64,000 bases of DNA from the NCBI GenBank assembly GCA_028281925.1, contig JANQIX010000055.1:1-64000 (forward strand). The letters run 5' to 3'. How positions within the stretch are numbered: position 1 is the stretch's first letter; every line of letters starts with the position of its first letter. Below are positions 1 through 8,530 of the stretch, piece by piece. The notes beneath the pieces are model-generated. The model was not told the origin of the DNA. It ran no database searches and saw only the letters and a list, made by a program, of their open reading frames with translations. This DNA comes from Alphaproteobacteria bacterium. Its GTDB lineage: Bacteria; Pseudomonadota; Alphaproteobacteria; DSM-16000; Inquilinaceae. The position numbers were made by a program, and so were the translations under genes.

Positions 1-97
1 CGCCATCCGCATCGCCATCGACGCCATCACCCCTGACGAGTGCGCCAACTACTTCACAGCCTGCGGCTATGAACCAGAATGATCAGAAAATGCTCTA
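1..97 (+). mobile_element. Right end of an IS630-family insertion sequence (cut by window edge)
   Basis: The first 82 bases encode the extreme C-terminus of an IS630-type transposase. Just after its stop codon the sequence CAGAAAATGCTCTA runs into a TA dinucleotide at 96-97. IS630 elements insert at TA and their terminal repeats begin close to the transposase stop, so the element probably ends here. The left end lies outside the window, so the inverted repeat cannot be confirmed. Confidence 0.5.
2..82 (+). CDS. IS630-family transposase, C-terminal fragment
   Basis: An open frame entering from the left edge encodes 26 residues ending at TGA 80-82. It contains the block ITPDECANYFTACGY, which matches the conserved tail of IS630-family DDE transposases (ECxNYFxxxGY). 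The catalytic DDE residues would lie upstream of the window. Whether the whole transposase is intact cannot be judged. Confidence 0.7.
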   Translation, partial: AIRIAIDAITPDECANYFTACGYEPE

Positions 98-303
98 GCC
101 GCATAGGTCCCCATTTGCCGTGCCTGCGCCGGGCACGAATTCAGATCGGTGTCTGTTTCGATCTACGATCGGGGACCGGAAATGGATGCCGAAGCCTTGG
201 CAGGGGTCGCACTATCTCACGCTTGCCGTGGCGACGGGGTCGATGCCTGCCGGTCGGCCGACGCTGCCCAGCGGACCGCCAGGAGCCTTAACGGGCTGCT
301 CGC

Positions 304-1593
304 CTACTCGACCACCATCAGCGGCGTCAGCTCGCCCCGCCACAGGGCCCCGATCAGGAACCGGAAGAGGGTGCCGCCGATCGGCTGCATGCCATCGTCC
401 GGCTCGTCCGTCGGGAAGACGGCGCGGTACGAGATACGGGCGACCGCAGCGGCGAAACCGGTGGCGGCATCGGTCGAAACGGCAGGCTCGATCACCGCGT
501 CCAAGTCGGCAAAGCGGTCGCGCCAGGCCGGCGGCGCGCTGACCGGAGCATACGCTGCAAGCCGGTCGGCCAACACAGTCGCCGCCTGTTCCGCCGTCAC
601 CGTGTCCGGATAGACCAGCACCACCAATGCCTCGTCCCGATCGCCGGCGAACCGGTCGACCAGCGCGGCCATCAGATAGGGCGGCAGCGGTCCTTCCGGT
701 CTGAGGGGCAATCCGAAGTCCGGATCGATGCCGTCGCCCGCGATCAGCGGCGCAAGCGCGTCCGGCACCGGCATCGTGTCCGCACCGTCGAGCAGGACGA
801 ACTGCAGCAGCATGCCGTCGAGGCCGGGGTCGCTGGCGGCATGGGCCGCCGTTGCAATCACCGGATCGTCGGCAAGCGAAGGCACGGTTCCTGCAGACGC
901 CGCGACCATCGCTTCGGCCAGCGGCCAGAGCGGACTGCCGGCCAGGCGGCCGTCGCTGAGAAAGATGCGCGACGCCATACCCAAATCGCCGCCGAACGGA
1001 TCGGCGGGCGCGCGCCCCGCCAGGTCGGCCGACCCGTCCTCTCCGCGATGCCAGACGGTCTGACCGGCGACATCGCGCTCGGCGAAGCCGCGCGCCGTCA
1101 GCGCCACGCCGATCGCCGCCCCAGGATCGACCGCGGGGTCGAGGCCCAGCACCATCCCCAAGGCGGGGGACGTCCCAAACTCCAGCTCGCGATGGATATC
1201 GGCGACGCCGACGCCCATCAAGCCGGGCATCTCTTCGACCATCAGGCCGAAATTCTGCAGGTAGCGCTGTGCCGCGGACAGGCGCACCAGTGCCCGCATG
1301 GCATCGCCGGCGGGCAGCGACGACAGGCCGGCCTCTGGGGCAAGATCGGCGTAACCGGCCCGCACGGCCGCTTCGAGATCGGCATAGGCCAGCAGCGGCG
1401 CGCCGCCCCGCGCCGGGGGACCGTCGGGCGCCACAGCCAACAGATTGAACAGCGCCTCGCGACTGCCCGCATAGTGGTGGTCGGCAGCGGCTCCCGACGC
1501 ACTGCCGTCCTCCGCGCCGGCGGGCAGGAACCAGGCGGCGGCCGCCAGGGCGGCCCCCGCAATCGCCGCTGCCAGTGTTCTCTTGAGATGCAT
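304..1593 (-). CDS. Secreted hypothetical protein (429 aa)
   Basis: I do not recognise a family. The start at 1593 is chosen because a GGAG ribosome site lies 7 bases upstream and because it places a clean signal peptide at the N-terminus (MHLKRTLAAAIAGAALAAAA, followed by a small-residue cleavage region near AGA). The mature protein is acidic, Ala/Leu/Asp-rich and has no cysteines or obvious catalytic motif. It is probably periplasmic or surface-exposed. It stands alone, with the IS630 end on its 3' side, so neighbours give no functional clue. Confidence 0.65.
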   Translation of the reverse strand: MHLKRTLAAAIAGAALAAAAWFLPAGAEDGSASGAAADHHYAGSREALFNLLAVAPDGPPARGGAPLLAYADLEAAVRAGYADLAPEAGLSSLPAGDAMRALVRLSAAQRYLQNFGLMVEEMPGLMGVGVADIHRELEFGTSPALGMVLGLDPAVDPGAAIGVALTARGFAERDVAGQTVWHRGEDGSADLAGRAPADPFGGDLGMASRIFLSDGRLAGSPLWPLAEAMVAASAGTVPSLADDPVIATAAHAASDPGLDGMLLQFVLLDGADTMPVPDALAPLIAGDGIDPDFGLPLRPEGPLPPYLMAALVDRFAGDRDEALVVLVYPDTVTAEQAATVLADRLAAYAPVSAPPAWRDRFADLDAVIEPAVSTDAATGFAAAVARISYRAVFPTDEPDDGMQPIGGTLFRFLIGALWRGELTPLMVVE

Positions 1594-1760
1594 TGTTTTA
1601 CTCCTTGTCGATCTTTTCCGCTTAGCCGCCGCTACACGACCGAAGGCCGCGCACTCGGCGGAACGCCCGACCAATCAGTAATGTCGGCAAGCGGGCTCGA
1701 CGTCCCCCGCGGGTCGGCGGAGGAGCACGGGATGTGCGAGACACGGGCATGCGGCCGTGG

Positions 1761-2018
1761 CTATCCAATCAGGAAATCGGCCGACGGATCGGACCAACTG
1801 GGCACCGGATTCGGCAGTGCCCCATCGCCGAAGTCGCCTTCGCCATACTCGACGGGCGCCATCTCTCGGGGCGATCGGTTAGGTGTGCCGTTGTCCCACA
1901 CGAAGCCCCCTTCGTCCCCAGGACTGTCGCCGGCACGGTTGATCTGGTTGATCACCAGCAGCGCATCCTGCGGCTCGACGTCACGATTGAGTTCGTTGAT
2001 CACCAGCAAGGCATCCAT
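1761..2018 (-). CDS. Small protein with two dockerin-like DALLVIN repeats
   Basis: This 85-residue frame starts with two near-identical repeats, MDALLVINELN (1-11) and QDALLVINQIN (17-27). The pattern xDALLVIxxxN is the second half of type I dockerin-like calcium-binding repeats found at the C-termini of large extracellular proteins. The expected Asp-rich loop (DxNxDG) before each repeat is absent. The rest is acidic and Pro/Gly-rich. An AAGGA site lies 9 bases before the ATG, so it may be translated as is, but it could also be the stranded tail of a decayed larger surface protein. Confidence 0.4.
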   Translation of the reverse strand: MDALLVINELNRDVEPQDALLVINQINRAGDSPGDEGGFVWDNGTPNRSPREMAPVEYGEGDFGDGALPNPVPSWSDPSADFLIG

Positions 2019-2396
2019 CCCGTCGCATCCTTATGGTATGAGCAATCACTCACTCAATAATGGACCGATTGCTCAGGGATGGCAGTGACACCCATCACAT
2101 GCATTCACCGAAGTAGCCATTCGGCCGACAGGGGATAGCGGCTGGATGCTGGCCGAGGCGCAGAGACCCGATCGCTCCCGCTTCACGCGCTTAGGATCGC
2201 CAGCTTCACCTTGGAGCTACCGGGCGGCTGCCCAAATGCGCGCGACAGACACATGCATGAATGCGCGGATCCACAGCGCATTGCCGGCGCAACCAAGCGC
2301 CGACAACCCGCCAATCCAGCCACCGGTCATGTCGTCAAAGGAGCCGCCTGCCGCCGACCGATCTGCACCACGACGATCGCCACAACCGCGATCGCT
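2019..2396. other. Intergenic region, no gene recognised
   Basis: Short frames are present here but none has a ribosome site or family-like composition. The only structure seen is a 9-base inverted repeat at 2039-2075 upstream of the dockerin-like gene. Confidence 0.5.
2039..2075. repeat. Inverted repeat upstream of the dockerin-like gene
   Basis: The arms TGAGCAATC (2039-2047) and GATTGCTCA (2067-2075) are perfect reverse complements separated by 19 bases. The repeat begins 21 bases upstream of the ATG at 2018 on the minus strand, where an operator or a 5'-UTR hairpin would sit. Confidence 0.4.
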
Positions 2397-2819
2397 CTAG
2401 TGGCACGCCTCCCTCACGGTCGCCGAGCCGTTATCCATATTGATGACGACAAGTCGACGGTTTTGCCCGACATCGACAAAGGCCAGGACGTAGGGCGAGA
2501 TCCAGGTATCGCCTTCGCCGTGACATTCGGTCTTCACGGCCCAAGTGCTGACGGGTTCACCTATCGACTCGACTTCAACGATCGCGCAACTGCTCTCGTA
2601 GAACAGCACCTCGGTCGAAGTGATCTCGGTCGGGACGAGATCACCCTGGGTCGCGCAGTTGGTGCCGATCATCCCCCAGTGGCCTTCAAACCCGTACGGC
2701 CCCGTCTCAGACGCAGCGGCCGAGGCGAACCACTGGTGAGGTGTCCACGCATGCCAGCCGGAAAGGGGCAATCCGCCTGCCAAGGCACCGAAGAGAACCG
2801 CCAAACAGACACGTCCCAT
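2397..2819 (-). CDS. Secreted hypothetical protein (140 aa)
   Basis: The start at 2819 is supported by a strong GGGGAGG ribosome site about 5 bases upstream. It gives an N-terminal signal sequence (MGRVCLAVLFGALAGGLPLS). The mature part contains FEGHWGMIGTNC and further cysteines at CAIVEV and TECHGEG, with a C-terminal REACH. Spaced cysteines suggest a small disulfide-bonded beta-sheet protein of the kind seen in periplasmic inhibitors, but I cannot assign a family. It is a single gene on the minus strand. Confidence 0.6.
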   Translation of the reverse strand: MGRVCLAVLFGALAGGLPLSGWHAWTPHQWFASAAASETGPYGFEGHWGMIGTNCATQGDLVPTEITSTEVLFYESSCAIVEVESIGEPVSTWAVKTECHGEGDTWISPYVLAFVDVGQNRRLVVINMDNGSATVREACH

Positions 2820-3014
2820 GACTTCCTCCCCTGTCTGAACCCTAAGGACATCAATGGCATCAGCGCCCAATTTGGGCATTCGTCCGGAAGGCGCGTCGGG
2901 CTGTTCAGCAAACCGTTGCTTCTTGGCCGCCTTCCAGTCGGCGATGGTGCCCCTCCGCACTGGTCCTGGCAACGGGATTAGGCCGACTGACCGGCACTGC
3001 CCTGAACTATGGCG

Positions 3015-3665
3015 TTACGTCCGCCGCAGCACGATCACGGCGGCCTTAAGATCAATGCCCGGCAGGTGGTCGCCGTAGTCGTCAAAAACCGGATGCACCG
3101 TCCCTTCCGTGGCGAGGCGGTCGATCGTCTGGCGATACGACGCATCTTCCAGCGCATGGTCGTTCAGGGAGAAGACGAAGCAACCGCCCGGCGGCAGCAG
3201 ACCGACCGCGGTTCCGAGCATCGCGGCCGGGGCATGGCTGGGGCTGAACACGCCGACGGCCGCCATGTTGGCGTAGTCGCCCGGTTCGGCGGGGATCGGG
3301 CGCGTCAGGTCGCCTCGCGTCAGGCGGCGATAAACGCCGGGCTTGGTGCGGGCATGGGCCAGCATCGCGTCGGAGAAGTCCGTGCCATCGATGGTGGTGA
3401 AGCCGGCTGCCCGGAAGGCCTCGCCGGACAATCCGGTGCCGCAGCCAAGATCGAGCAGGGGGGCCGCCAAGTCGGCGGCATGCGCCGCCAAGGCCGCCGC
3501 GCATCGCGACGGCGTGACATAGCCGTTGGCCCGTACCTCGGCCTCATACGTCGCCGCCCAGTCCGAATAAAGAGCTTGAGTGGCTTCGCCGCCGTCCAGG
3601 TCATAGGCGCGCTGCAGAAACCCTTCGTCGGCGCCGGTCGCCGGCGCATCCCCGTCACCGTGCAT
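3015..3665 (-). CDS. Class I SAM-dependent methyltransferase
   Basis: The 216-residue protein carries the SAM-binding motif I, LLDLGCGTGLSG (around residues 69-80), followed by an acidic strand end (IDGTDFSDAMLAHA). It ends in a motif-like region FVFSLNDH. The fold is a standard seven-beta-strand methyltransferase, and the upstream YDLDGGEATQALYSDWAATYE block is typical of small cytosolic members related to Williams-Beuren-type methyltransferases. The start at 3665 is chosen for the GAAGGAAGG ribosome site just upstream; in-frame codons further upstream lack one. Substrate unknown. Confidence 0.8.
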   Translation of the reverse strand: MHGDGDAPATGADEGFLQRAYDLDGGEATQALYSDWAATYEAEVRANGYVTPSRCAAALAAHAADLAAPLLDLGCGTGLSGEAFRAAGFTTIDGTDFSDAMLAHARTKPGVYRRLTRGDLTRPIPAEPGDYANMAAVGVFSPSHAPAAMLGTAVGLLPPGGCFVFSLNDHALEDASYRQTIDRLATEGTVHPVFDDYGDHLPGIDLKAAVIVLRRT

Positions 3666-4134
3666 GGTGCCTTCCTTCCCCGCAGGATCCTGGAGCGATC
3701 GTCCGGAACTGTCTGCCGAATTGCCCTTGTCAGCAACCGGCAAGATCGTCGGGGGTGCGAGGCGCCCCGCAGCCAATCACCCGGGGAGGTTTCTCAAAGC
3801 CGCTCTGACGAATTGCCTGCAGCCCCTTCGGGCATCGGACCTTCTCTAATTGACCCTGATAATGACAACGACTATAGTGAGAGTATTATTCCAGAAAACT
3901 TCTCAAAAGTGTAATGGTCGTCGCGTTGAGGTGCTGGATCGAAGTTCTCCAATATTGAGATTACTTGGATCCCTCGGCAGTCGATGTAAGGCGTTTCTGG
4001 AGGCGCATATGCATCGGGGCACTTGTTGAATGTGCGGCCGTACCCAGCCCGCCGAAGCGCCCCGCGGCCGGGATCATCGTCGGACGCCCAGGCTTCGGCG
4101 TCCAGCCAGGTAACTGCAACTTGGGGGAGACACG
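3666..4134. other. Divergent intergenic region (469 bp)
   Basis: This region lies between the divergent methyltransferase and endonuclease-fold genes. The part at about 3845-3960 is clearly more AT-rich than its surroundings and holds a good sigma-70-like promoter (3850-3878). No protein or RNA gene was recognised. Confidence 0.5.
3850..3878 (+). promoter_or_regulatory. Predicted sigma-70-type promoter
   Basis: TTGACC (3850-3855) and TATAGT (3873-3878) are separated by exactly 17 bases and sit in an AT-rich stretch of an otherwise GC-rich window. It would read rightward into the endonuclease-fold gene at 4135, leaving a leader of about 250 bases. Confidence 0.45.
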
Positions 4135-5178
4135 ATGGCGACGCTGAAGGTAGCGAACTGGAATATCGAATGGATGAACCGCTGGTTCACCAGCGACAAG
4201 GACGGCCCCCCGCAGTTGAAGCCATCGGCTGAGATCAGGGGTGTCACCGACATCACCGCCCTTGCGACCCGGGCGGCCAATGTCATCCGGTCCATGGGCG
4301 CGGACATTCTCACGGTTCAGGAAGGGCCCAGCCGCCGCAGCGAGATGGCCCTGTTCGTGCGGGACTTCCTGGATGACGGCTATGACATCATCGGCCCGGC
4401 TGCAAAGGGCCAGCAGAAGCTCTACATGCTGGTCGACAAACGGTCTGCCGTGGTTGCCGGGACGGTCCGGGTGGAAGAGGAACTGGGCGTCGATTTCGAC
4501 GATGTCTGGGAAGTAGACATCGATGCCGATATGGAGGTGGACGACTATCGCTTCACGCGCCCGCCCCTGGTGGTGAAAGTCGAAACCAGCACCGGCAAGT
4601 CGATCCGTCTGATCAACATCCACACCAAGTCGAAATACGTGCACAACGGCAAATTCATGTGGGAAGATCCGCTGCGCCGGCAGGACTTCGTGACCCAGGC
4701 ACTGAAGGCCCGGCGGCGGATCTCGGCCGAGGCCATGCGCATCCGCGAATACATCGAGCGGTGCCTGCATGACGATATCTCAGCCCCCCTGATCGTCACC
4801 GGGGACTACAACGACGGACCGGGCCTGGATTACTTCGAGCGTCGGTATCTCACCCACAATGTCGCCGGGCTGATCGCCGGCAGTCCGTTCCAGCCGCAAT
4901 TCATGCTGCGGCACGCCTTCATCGACGTGATGGCCAAAGACTTGAACTTCACGGCGATCTTCGACGACTTCATCGACGACATCCAGAACCGCAAAATCCT
5001 GCTGGACCACATCTTCGTCTCGGCCAGCCTGTTCTGGAACACCGACGGCAGCCGCAACGCCCAGGGCCTAATCGAACACGACGTGTTCAACGCCGAGATC
5101 GACCACAACGCAGAGCCGCACTCGCGCCAGCATCTACCAAGCGACCATCGCCCCCAGACGGTGACGCTGGAGGTCTGA
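4135..5178 (+). CDS. Endonuclease/exonuclease/phosphatase-fold protein
   Basis: The 347-residue protein has the full motif series of the DNase I-like superfamily: NWNIEW near the N-terminus (metal/substrate Asn), TVQEG (metal-binding Glu, about residue 63), INIHTKSK (catalytic-type His), VTGDYNDGPG (Asp-x-Asn) and C-terminal LPSDHRPQ (Asp-His pair). There is no signal peptide, so it is probably cytosolic. It is likely a Mg-dependent phosphodiesterase or nuclease; the exact substrate cannot be read from sequence. A GGGGGAG ribosome site sits 6 bases before the ATG. Confidence 0.85.
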   Translation: MATLKVANWNIEWMNRWFTSDKDGPPQLKPSAEIRGVTDITALATRAANVIRSMGADILTVQEGPSRRSEMALFVRDFLDDGYDIIGPAAKGQQKLYMLVDKRSAVVAGTVRVEEELGVDFDDVWEVDIDADMEVDDYRFTRPPLVVKVETSTGKSIRLINIHTKSKYVHNGKFMWEDPLRRQDFVTQALKARRRISAEAMRIREYIERCLHDDISAPLIVTGDYNDGPGLDYFERRYLTHNVAGLIAGSPFQPQFMLRHAFIDVMAKDLNFTAIFDDFIDDIQNRKILLDHIFVSASLFWNTDGSRNAQGLIEHDVFNAEIDHNAEPHSRQHLPSDHRPQTVTLEV

Positions 5179-5196
5179 CGGGCGCCGCTATAGTCC

Positions 5197-5235
5197 GCGC
5201 TCCCCACCGCTCCGCACAGGACCGGCGGGGAGCGC
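5197..5235. terminator. Hairpin between convergent genes, possible terminator
   Basis: GCGCTCCCCACCG (5197-5209) and CGGCGGGGAGCGC (5223-5235) can pair over 13 positions with one mismatch and a 13-base loop. It lies between two convergent stops (5178 and 5239). There is no U-rich tract, so intrinsic termination is uncertain. Confidence 0.35.
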
Positions 5236-5238
5236 CGG

Positions 5239-6222
5239 TCACTCTACGGGGTAGAGGCCGTCGGCGAACTGCCCCTGGTGATAGCCTTTGATGCCCACAA
5301 GGCGCGACAGTTCGCTGCCGATCGGGCTCCCGTCGGCGATCTGACCCAGGATGCGGCCGAAGTCGTAGTGCGGCTGCCAGCCGAGATCCGCCCGCGCGCG
5401 CCGGTTCACATAGACGCGGTCGATGCTGGGGAACATCCTGAACCCGCGCTGGTCGTAGATCCGCGCGAAATCCGGGAAACGGTCGGCAACCACGGCCGAG
5501 GGCCGGTCGCGCAGAGCGGCCAATTCGCCGGGCTCGAACGGCGTGGTGGCGCTGACGATGTAGCGGCCGTGACCGATCTCCGCAGCCCGGTCCAGCGCGG
5601 CGACATGCGCCGTCACGGCGTCTTCCAGATCGACGCGGCGGAACAGGAACTCGTTCGCCTTGGCGTTCGCGTCGGCGAACGCGCCGCGTATGGCAGCGCT
5701 ATCATCCTCCTCAGGGAAGAAACGCGACGTGCGCAACACGATCGTGTTCAGGCCGTGCCGGCGATGGAAGAGCTCGCAGAGGTCTTCGGCCGCCGTCTTG
5801 GTAACGCCGTAGATGTTCTTGGGCACGGACCGCACCGTCTCATCGATCCAGGCGGCGGGGGCGCCCGGCGGCGGCGTGAGCGCCGCACCGAAGGCGCTGG
5901 TGGTGCTGGTGTAGAGGAATGCCGACACGCCAGCGGCCAATGCCTCCTCCAGAAGGGTCAATGTGCCGGTGATGTTGGTGTCGACGAAATCCTGCTTCGA
6001 ATGGGTCGCCACGTGGGGCTTGTGCAGCGTGGCCGTGTGCAGCACGGCCTGCACGCTGGCGAGGCACGCGCGGACCAGAGCGCGGTCGGTGATCGAGCCG
6101 ACCCGATGCGTGTAGGCACTCGGCAGGACGTCAAGGCCCACGGCCTCGTGACCGAGGTCGCCCAGTATGCGCATCAGCCCCTCGCCGAGATGCCCGGCGC
6201 TGCCCGTCACCAGAACCTTCAT
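5239..6222 (-). CDS. NAD(P)-dependent epimerase/dehydratase (extended SDR)
   Basis: The 327-residue protein begins with the extended-SDR Rossmann motif TGSAGHLG (residues 6-13). It has the catalytic IYGVTK (YxxxK) with an upstream TSTTSAFG serine/threonine segment. The length is typical for nucleotide-sugar epimerases and related dehydratases. The central HTATLHKPHVATHS segment and the VLRTSRFFPEEDD substrate loop differ from classical GalE, so a sugar or other alcohol substrate is open. It faces the endonuclease-fold gene across a hairpin. Confidence 0.8.
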   Translation of the reverse strand: MKVLVTGSAGHLGEGLMRILGDLGHEAVGLDVLPSAYTHRVGSITDRALVRACLASVQAVLHTATLHKPHVATHSKQDFVDTNITGTLTLLEEALAAGVSAFLYTSTTSAFGAALTPPPGAPAAWIDETVRSVPKNIYGVTKTAAEDLCELFHRRHGLNTIVLRTSRFFPEEDDSAAIRGAFADANAKANEFLFRRVDLEDAVTAHVAALDRAAEIGHGRYIVSATTPFEPGELAALRDRPSAVVADRFPDFARIYDQRGFRMFPSIDRVYVNRRARADLGWQPHYDFGRILGQIADGSPIGSELSRLVGIKGYHQGQFADGLYPVE

Positions 6223-6408
6223 CGCCGTCCCCGCCCGACCGCCCCGCGGTTCTTCCGTTCAGGCCGCCGTTGTACCGCCGCCAAGAGCCGTCCGTCGATG
6301 GGGGGAGGTGCGTCGCAAGGTCAGGGTTCCGGAGATCGGCTCACGCTTCCGGGGCCGTGAATTCAAGGGCCGGCGCGCCACGGCATCTCCATGGTCACGT
6401 GGGCGGGG

Positions 6409-8205
6409 CTACGACGCGCGACGCACCGGTTCGCCGTCATCCGTGACTGCGGTGGTCGCTGCCTTTCGCACCTTCGGCCTCTTGTCCAGCGTCTCTTCAT
6501 AGGTCTTGAGCATGGCAAGGTTGTCGCCGCTCTCGTGCTGGATCGGCGTGATCGCCAGGTCGCTATAGCCGTGCCGTGCGGGATCGCGGTCGATGCGCCT
6601 GGCGATGCGGGCATAGCGTCTGTAGAGCCCTGCCCACCGGGCAAGCCGGCCGAAAAACTCCCAGCCGCGACGCGGATAGAAAGTCAGGGGGCTTTCGATC
6701 GGGAACCCCGGCCGCCGCTGGGTGCGGATCTTGCGGCGAAGAACGCCGCCTTCCAGCGCGTGCACGCCTTCGATCGTGTGCGAGCCGTAGAACCACACCA
6801 GCGGGAACACCATCTTGCGGGCCGGACGGCCGAAGGCGACGGCGCGGCGCATGATCGTTTCGATATGGCCGTCTTCGTAATAGCGATGCCACGCGTCGTC
6901 ATACGCGGCTTCCCACTCGGCCTTCGACATCCGATCGTGCCCGGTGGTCACATGCACAACATCGTACTTGTTGAGATCGGGATCCATCCACACGCCGCGA
7001 TCGTGGAGCTTCTTGTGGTCCTCCGATCCCGGCAGCGGGGTCAGAATGAAGAACTCCAGCATATCCAGCGGCAGTTCGCGCTTGATGATGTCGATGTCGC
7101 GGCGGATCCCGTCCGCCGTATCGCCGGGAAAGCCGAGGATATAGCCGGCGAACGCCATGACCCCGGCGCGCTTCCAGCCCTGGATCATGTCGCGGTATTC
7201 CCAGATCCGGTTCTGGCGCTTCTTGGCGCCCGACAGCGCATCGGGGTTGATGTTCTCAAGGCCGATGAACACCCAGTTGCAGCCGGCACGGGCGCATTTC
7301 TCGATGAAATTCGGGATCTTGTGGCACAGGGTGTCGACCTGAAGGATGAACTTGAACTTGAAGCCTTCGACCTCACGCAGATGGATCATGCGGTCGATGA
7401 TCTCTTCCCAGTCCCTGTTGCGCGCGAAGTTGTCGTCGGTGATGAAGAACCGTCGGATGTTCTGTTTGGCGTTCTCGCGGATGATCTGCTCGACATCGTC
7501 AGCCGTGCGCCGGCGCGACTTGCGCCCCTGGACGTTGATGATGGTGCAGAAGCTGCACTGGAACGGGCAGCCGCGGCCGGCATCGAAGCTGGAATACTTG
7601 CCCAGCACCCGCACGACCGTCTCGCGCGGCAGCATGGGCACTGTGGACCCGGCCATGTCCGGCAGATCGGCCAAGTAGTTATAGACTGGCTGCGGCGTCC
7701 CGGCGTGGATGTCCTTGATCAGGCCGGCCATGCGGTCTTCCGCCTCGCCGGCGAACAGGATGCAGCCCATCTCTGTGGCCCGCCGCGTCATCGCGTCGGC
7801 ATCGGGCAGCATGGAAAGGCATCCGCTGACATGGAAGCCGCCGATCACGACCGGCAGCCCGGCGGCACGGAACCGGGCAGCGAGATCGAGGGCCCGCGGG
7901 AACTGGTTGGACTGGACGCCGACCAACCCAACGAAGCCGCCGCCGGCGCTCTCGATCTCCCTGATGATCTTGGGGACGTCGATCACCGTGTTGGTCTCAT
8001 CCAGCGGCACCGCGGAGATCTCGATGTCCGGCCCAAGCACCTGGGCCTCGGCGCATTCCGTCGCCAGCGCATGGACGGATGCCAGCGAGTTCGACGGGAT
8101 CATGGAGCGATGCCACTGGATGACATAACCGTCATCGTCGTAGTGCGATGGCTTGATGAGAATGATCCTGAAACGGCGGCCGACAACTCTACCAATATTA
8201 TCCAT
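6409..8205 (-). CDS. B12-binding-domain radical SAM protein
   Basis: In this 598-residue protein the N-terminal part (about 10-170) resembles a cobalamin-binding Rossmann domain (IILIKPSHYD, VVIGGFHVSG), although I do not see the classical DxHxxG cobalt-ligand motif. The radical SAM core starts at CPFQCSFC, which gives the [4Fe-4S] ligands C213, C217 and C220. It continues with FFITDDNFARN, WVFIGLENINPD and AGYILGFPGDT, typical of BchE/HpnP-like class B enzymes. The C-terminus (from about 440) is a family-specific extension. Expected chemistry is methyl transfer or cyclisation on a lipid- or pigment-like substrate. Confidence 0.85.
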   Translation of the reverse strand: MDNIGRVVGRRFRIILIKPSHYDDDGYVIQWHRSMIPSNSLASVHALATECAEAQVLGPDIEISAVPLDETNTVIDVPKIIREIESAGGGFVGLVGVQSNQFPRALDLAARFRAAGLPVVIGGFHVSGCLSMLPDADAMTRRATEMGCILFAGEAEDRMAGLIKDIHAGTPQPVYNYLADLPDMAGSTVPMLPRETVVRVLGKYSSFDAGRGCPFQCSFCTIINVQGRKSRRRTADDVEQIIRENAKQNIRRFFITDDNFARNRDWEEIIDRMIHLREVEGFKFKFILQVDTLCHKIPNFIEKCARAGCNWVFIGLENINPDALSGAKKRQNRIWEYRDMIQGWKRAGVMAFAGYILGFPGDTADGIRRDIDIIKRELPLDMLEFFILTPLPGSEDHKKLHDRGVWMDPDLNKYDVVHVTTGHDRMSKAEWEAAYDDAWHRYYEDGHIETIMRRAVAFGRPARKMVFPLVWFYGSHTIEGVHALEGGVLRRKIRTQRRPGFPIESPLTFYPRRGWEFFGRLARWAGLYRRYARIARRIDRDPARHGYSDLAITPIQHESGDNLAMLKTYEETLDKRPKVRKAATTAVTDDGEPVRRAS

Positions 8206-8530
8206 TGGTCGCCCCGGTTCCTCGAAATTGATGCGGCACTGTCGCCGATATGGACAGCCGCATCAATCGATGATGGGTCACAGTCAGCAAATGCCGCAGC
8301 TTCGCAACAATCCGTCGTCCGCGCTCCAAGCGCCCTTCGGGACGCATACTGCACCGATCGTCACAGCCCGGAGCCGTTCAGGGCGTTGAAGGCCAAGTCC
8401 CGCAATTGGACGTGACCGAGCATCGTAATTCTAGTATTGGCACGATCCATCGATGCTTCAGCCAGCCACCTTCGGCTACGATGCGGTCAGGCAGATGGTC
8501 TACGGCCCGTCCGATCCCAGCAGGCGCTTG
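8206..8530. other. Divergent intergenic region (325 bp)
   Basis: This region lies between the radical SAM and WD40 genes. It may hold both promoters, but I found no convincing -35/-10 pair. Two ATGs in frame with the WD40 gene (8453, 8495) lie here without a good ribosome site. Confidence 0.4.

Noticed and set aside
6391..8415. A 674-codon plus-strand frame opposite the radical SAM gene
   Set aside because: The radical SAM protein has clear motifs on the minus strand; the plus-strand product is His/Asp/Arg-rich with no recognisable fold.
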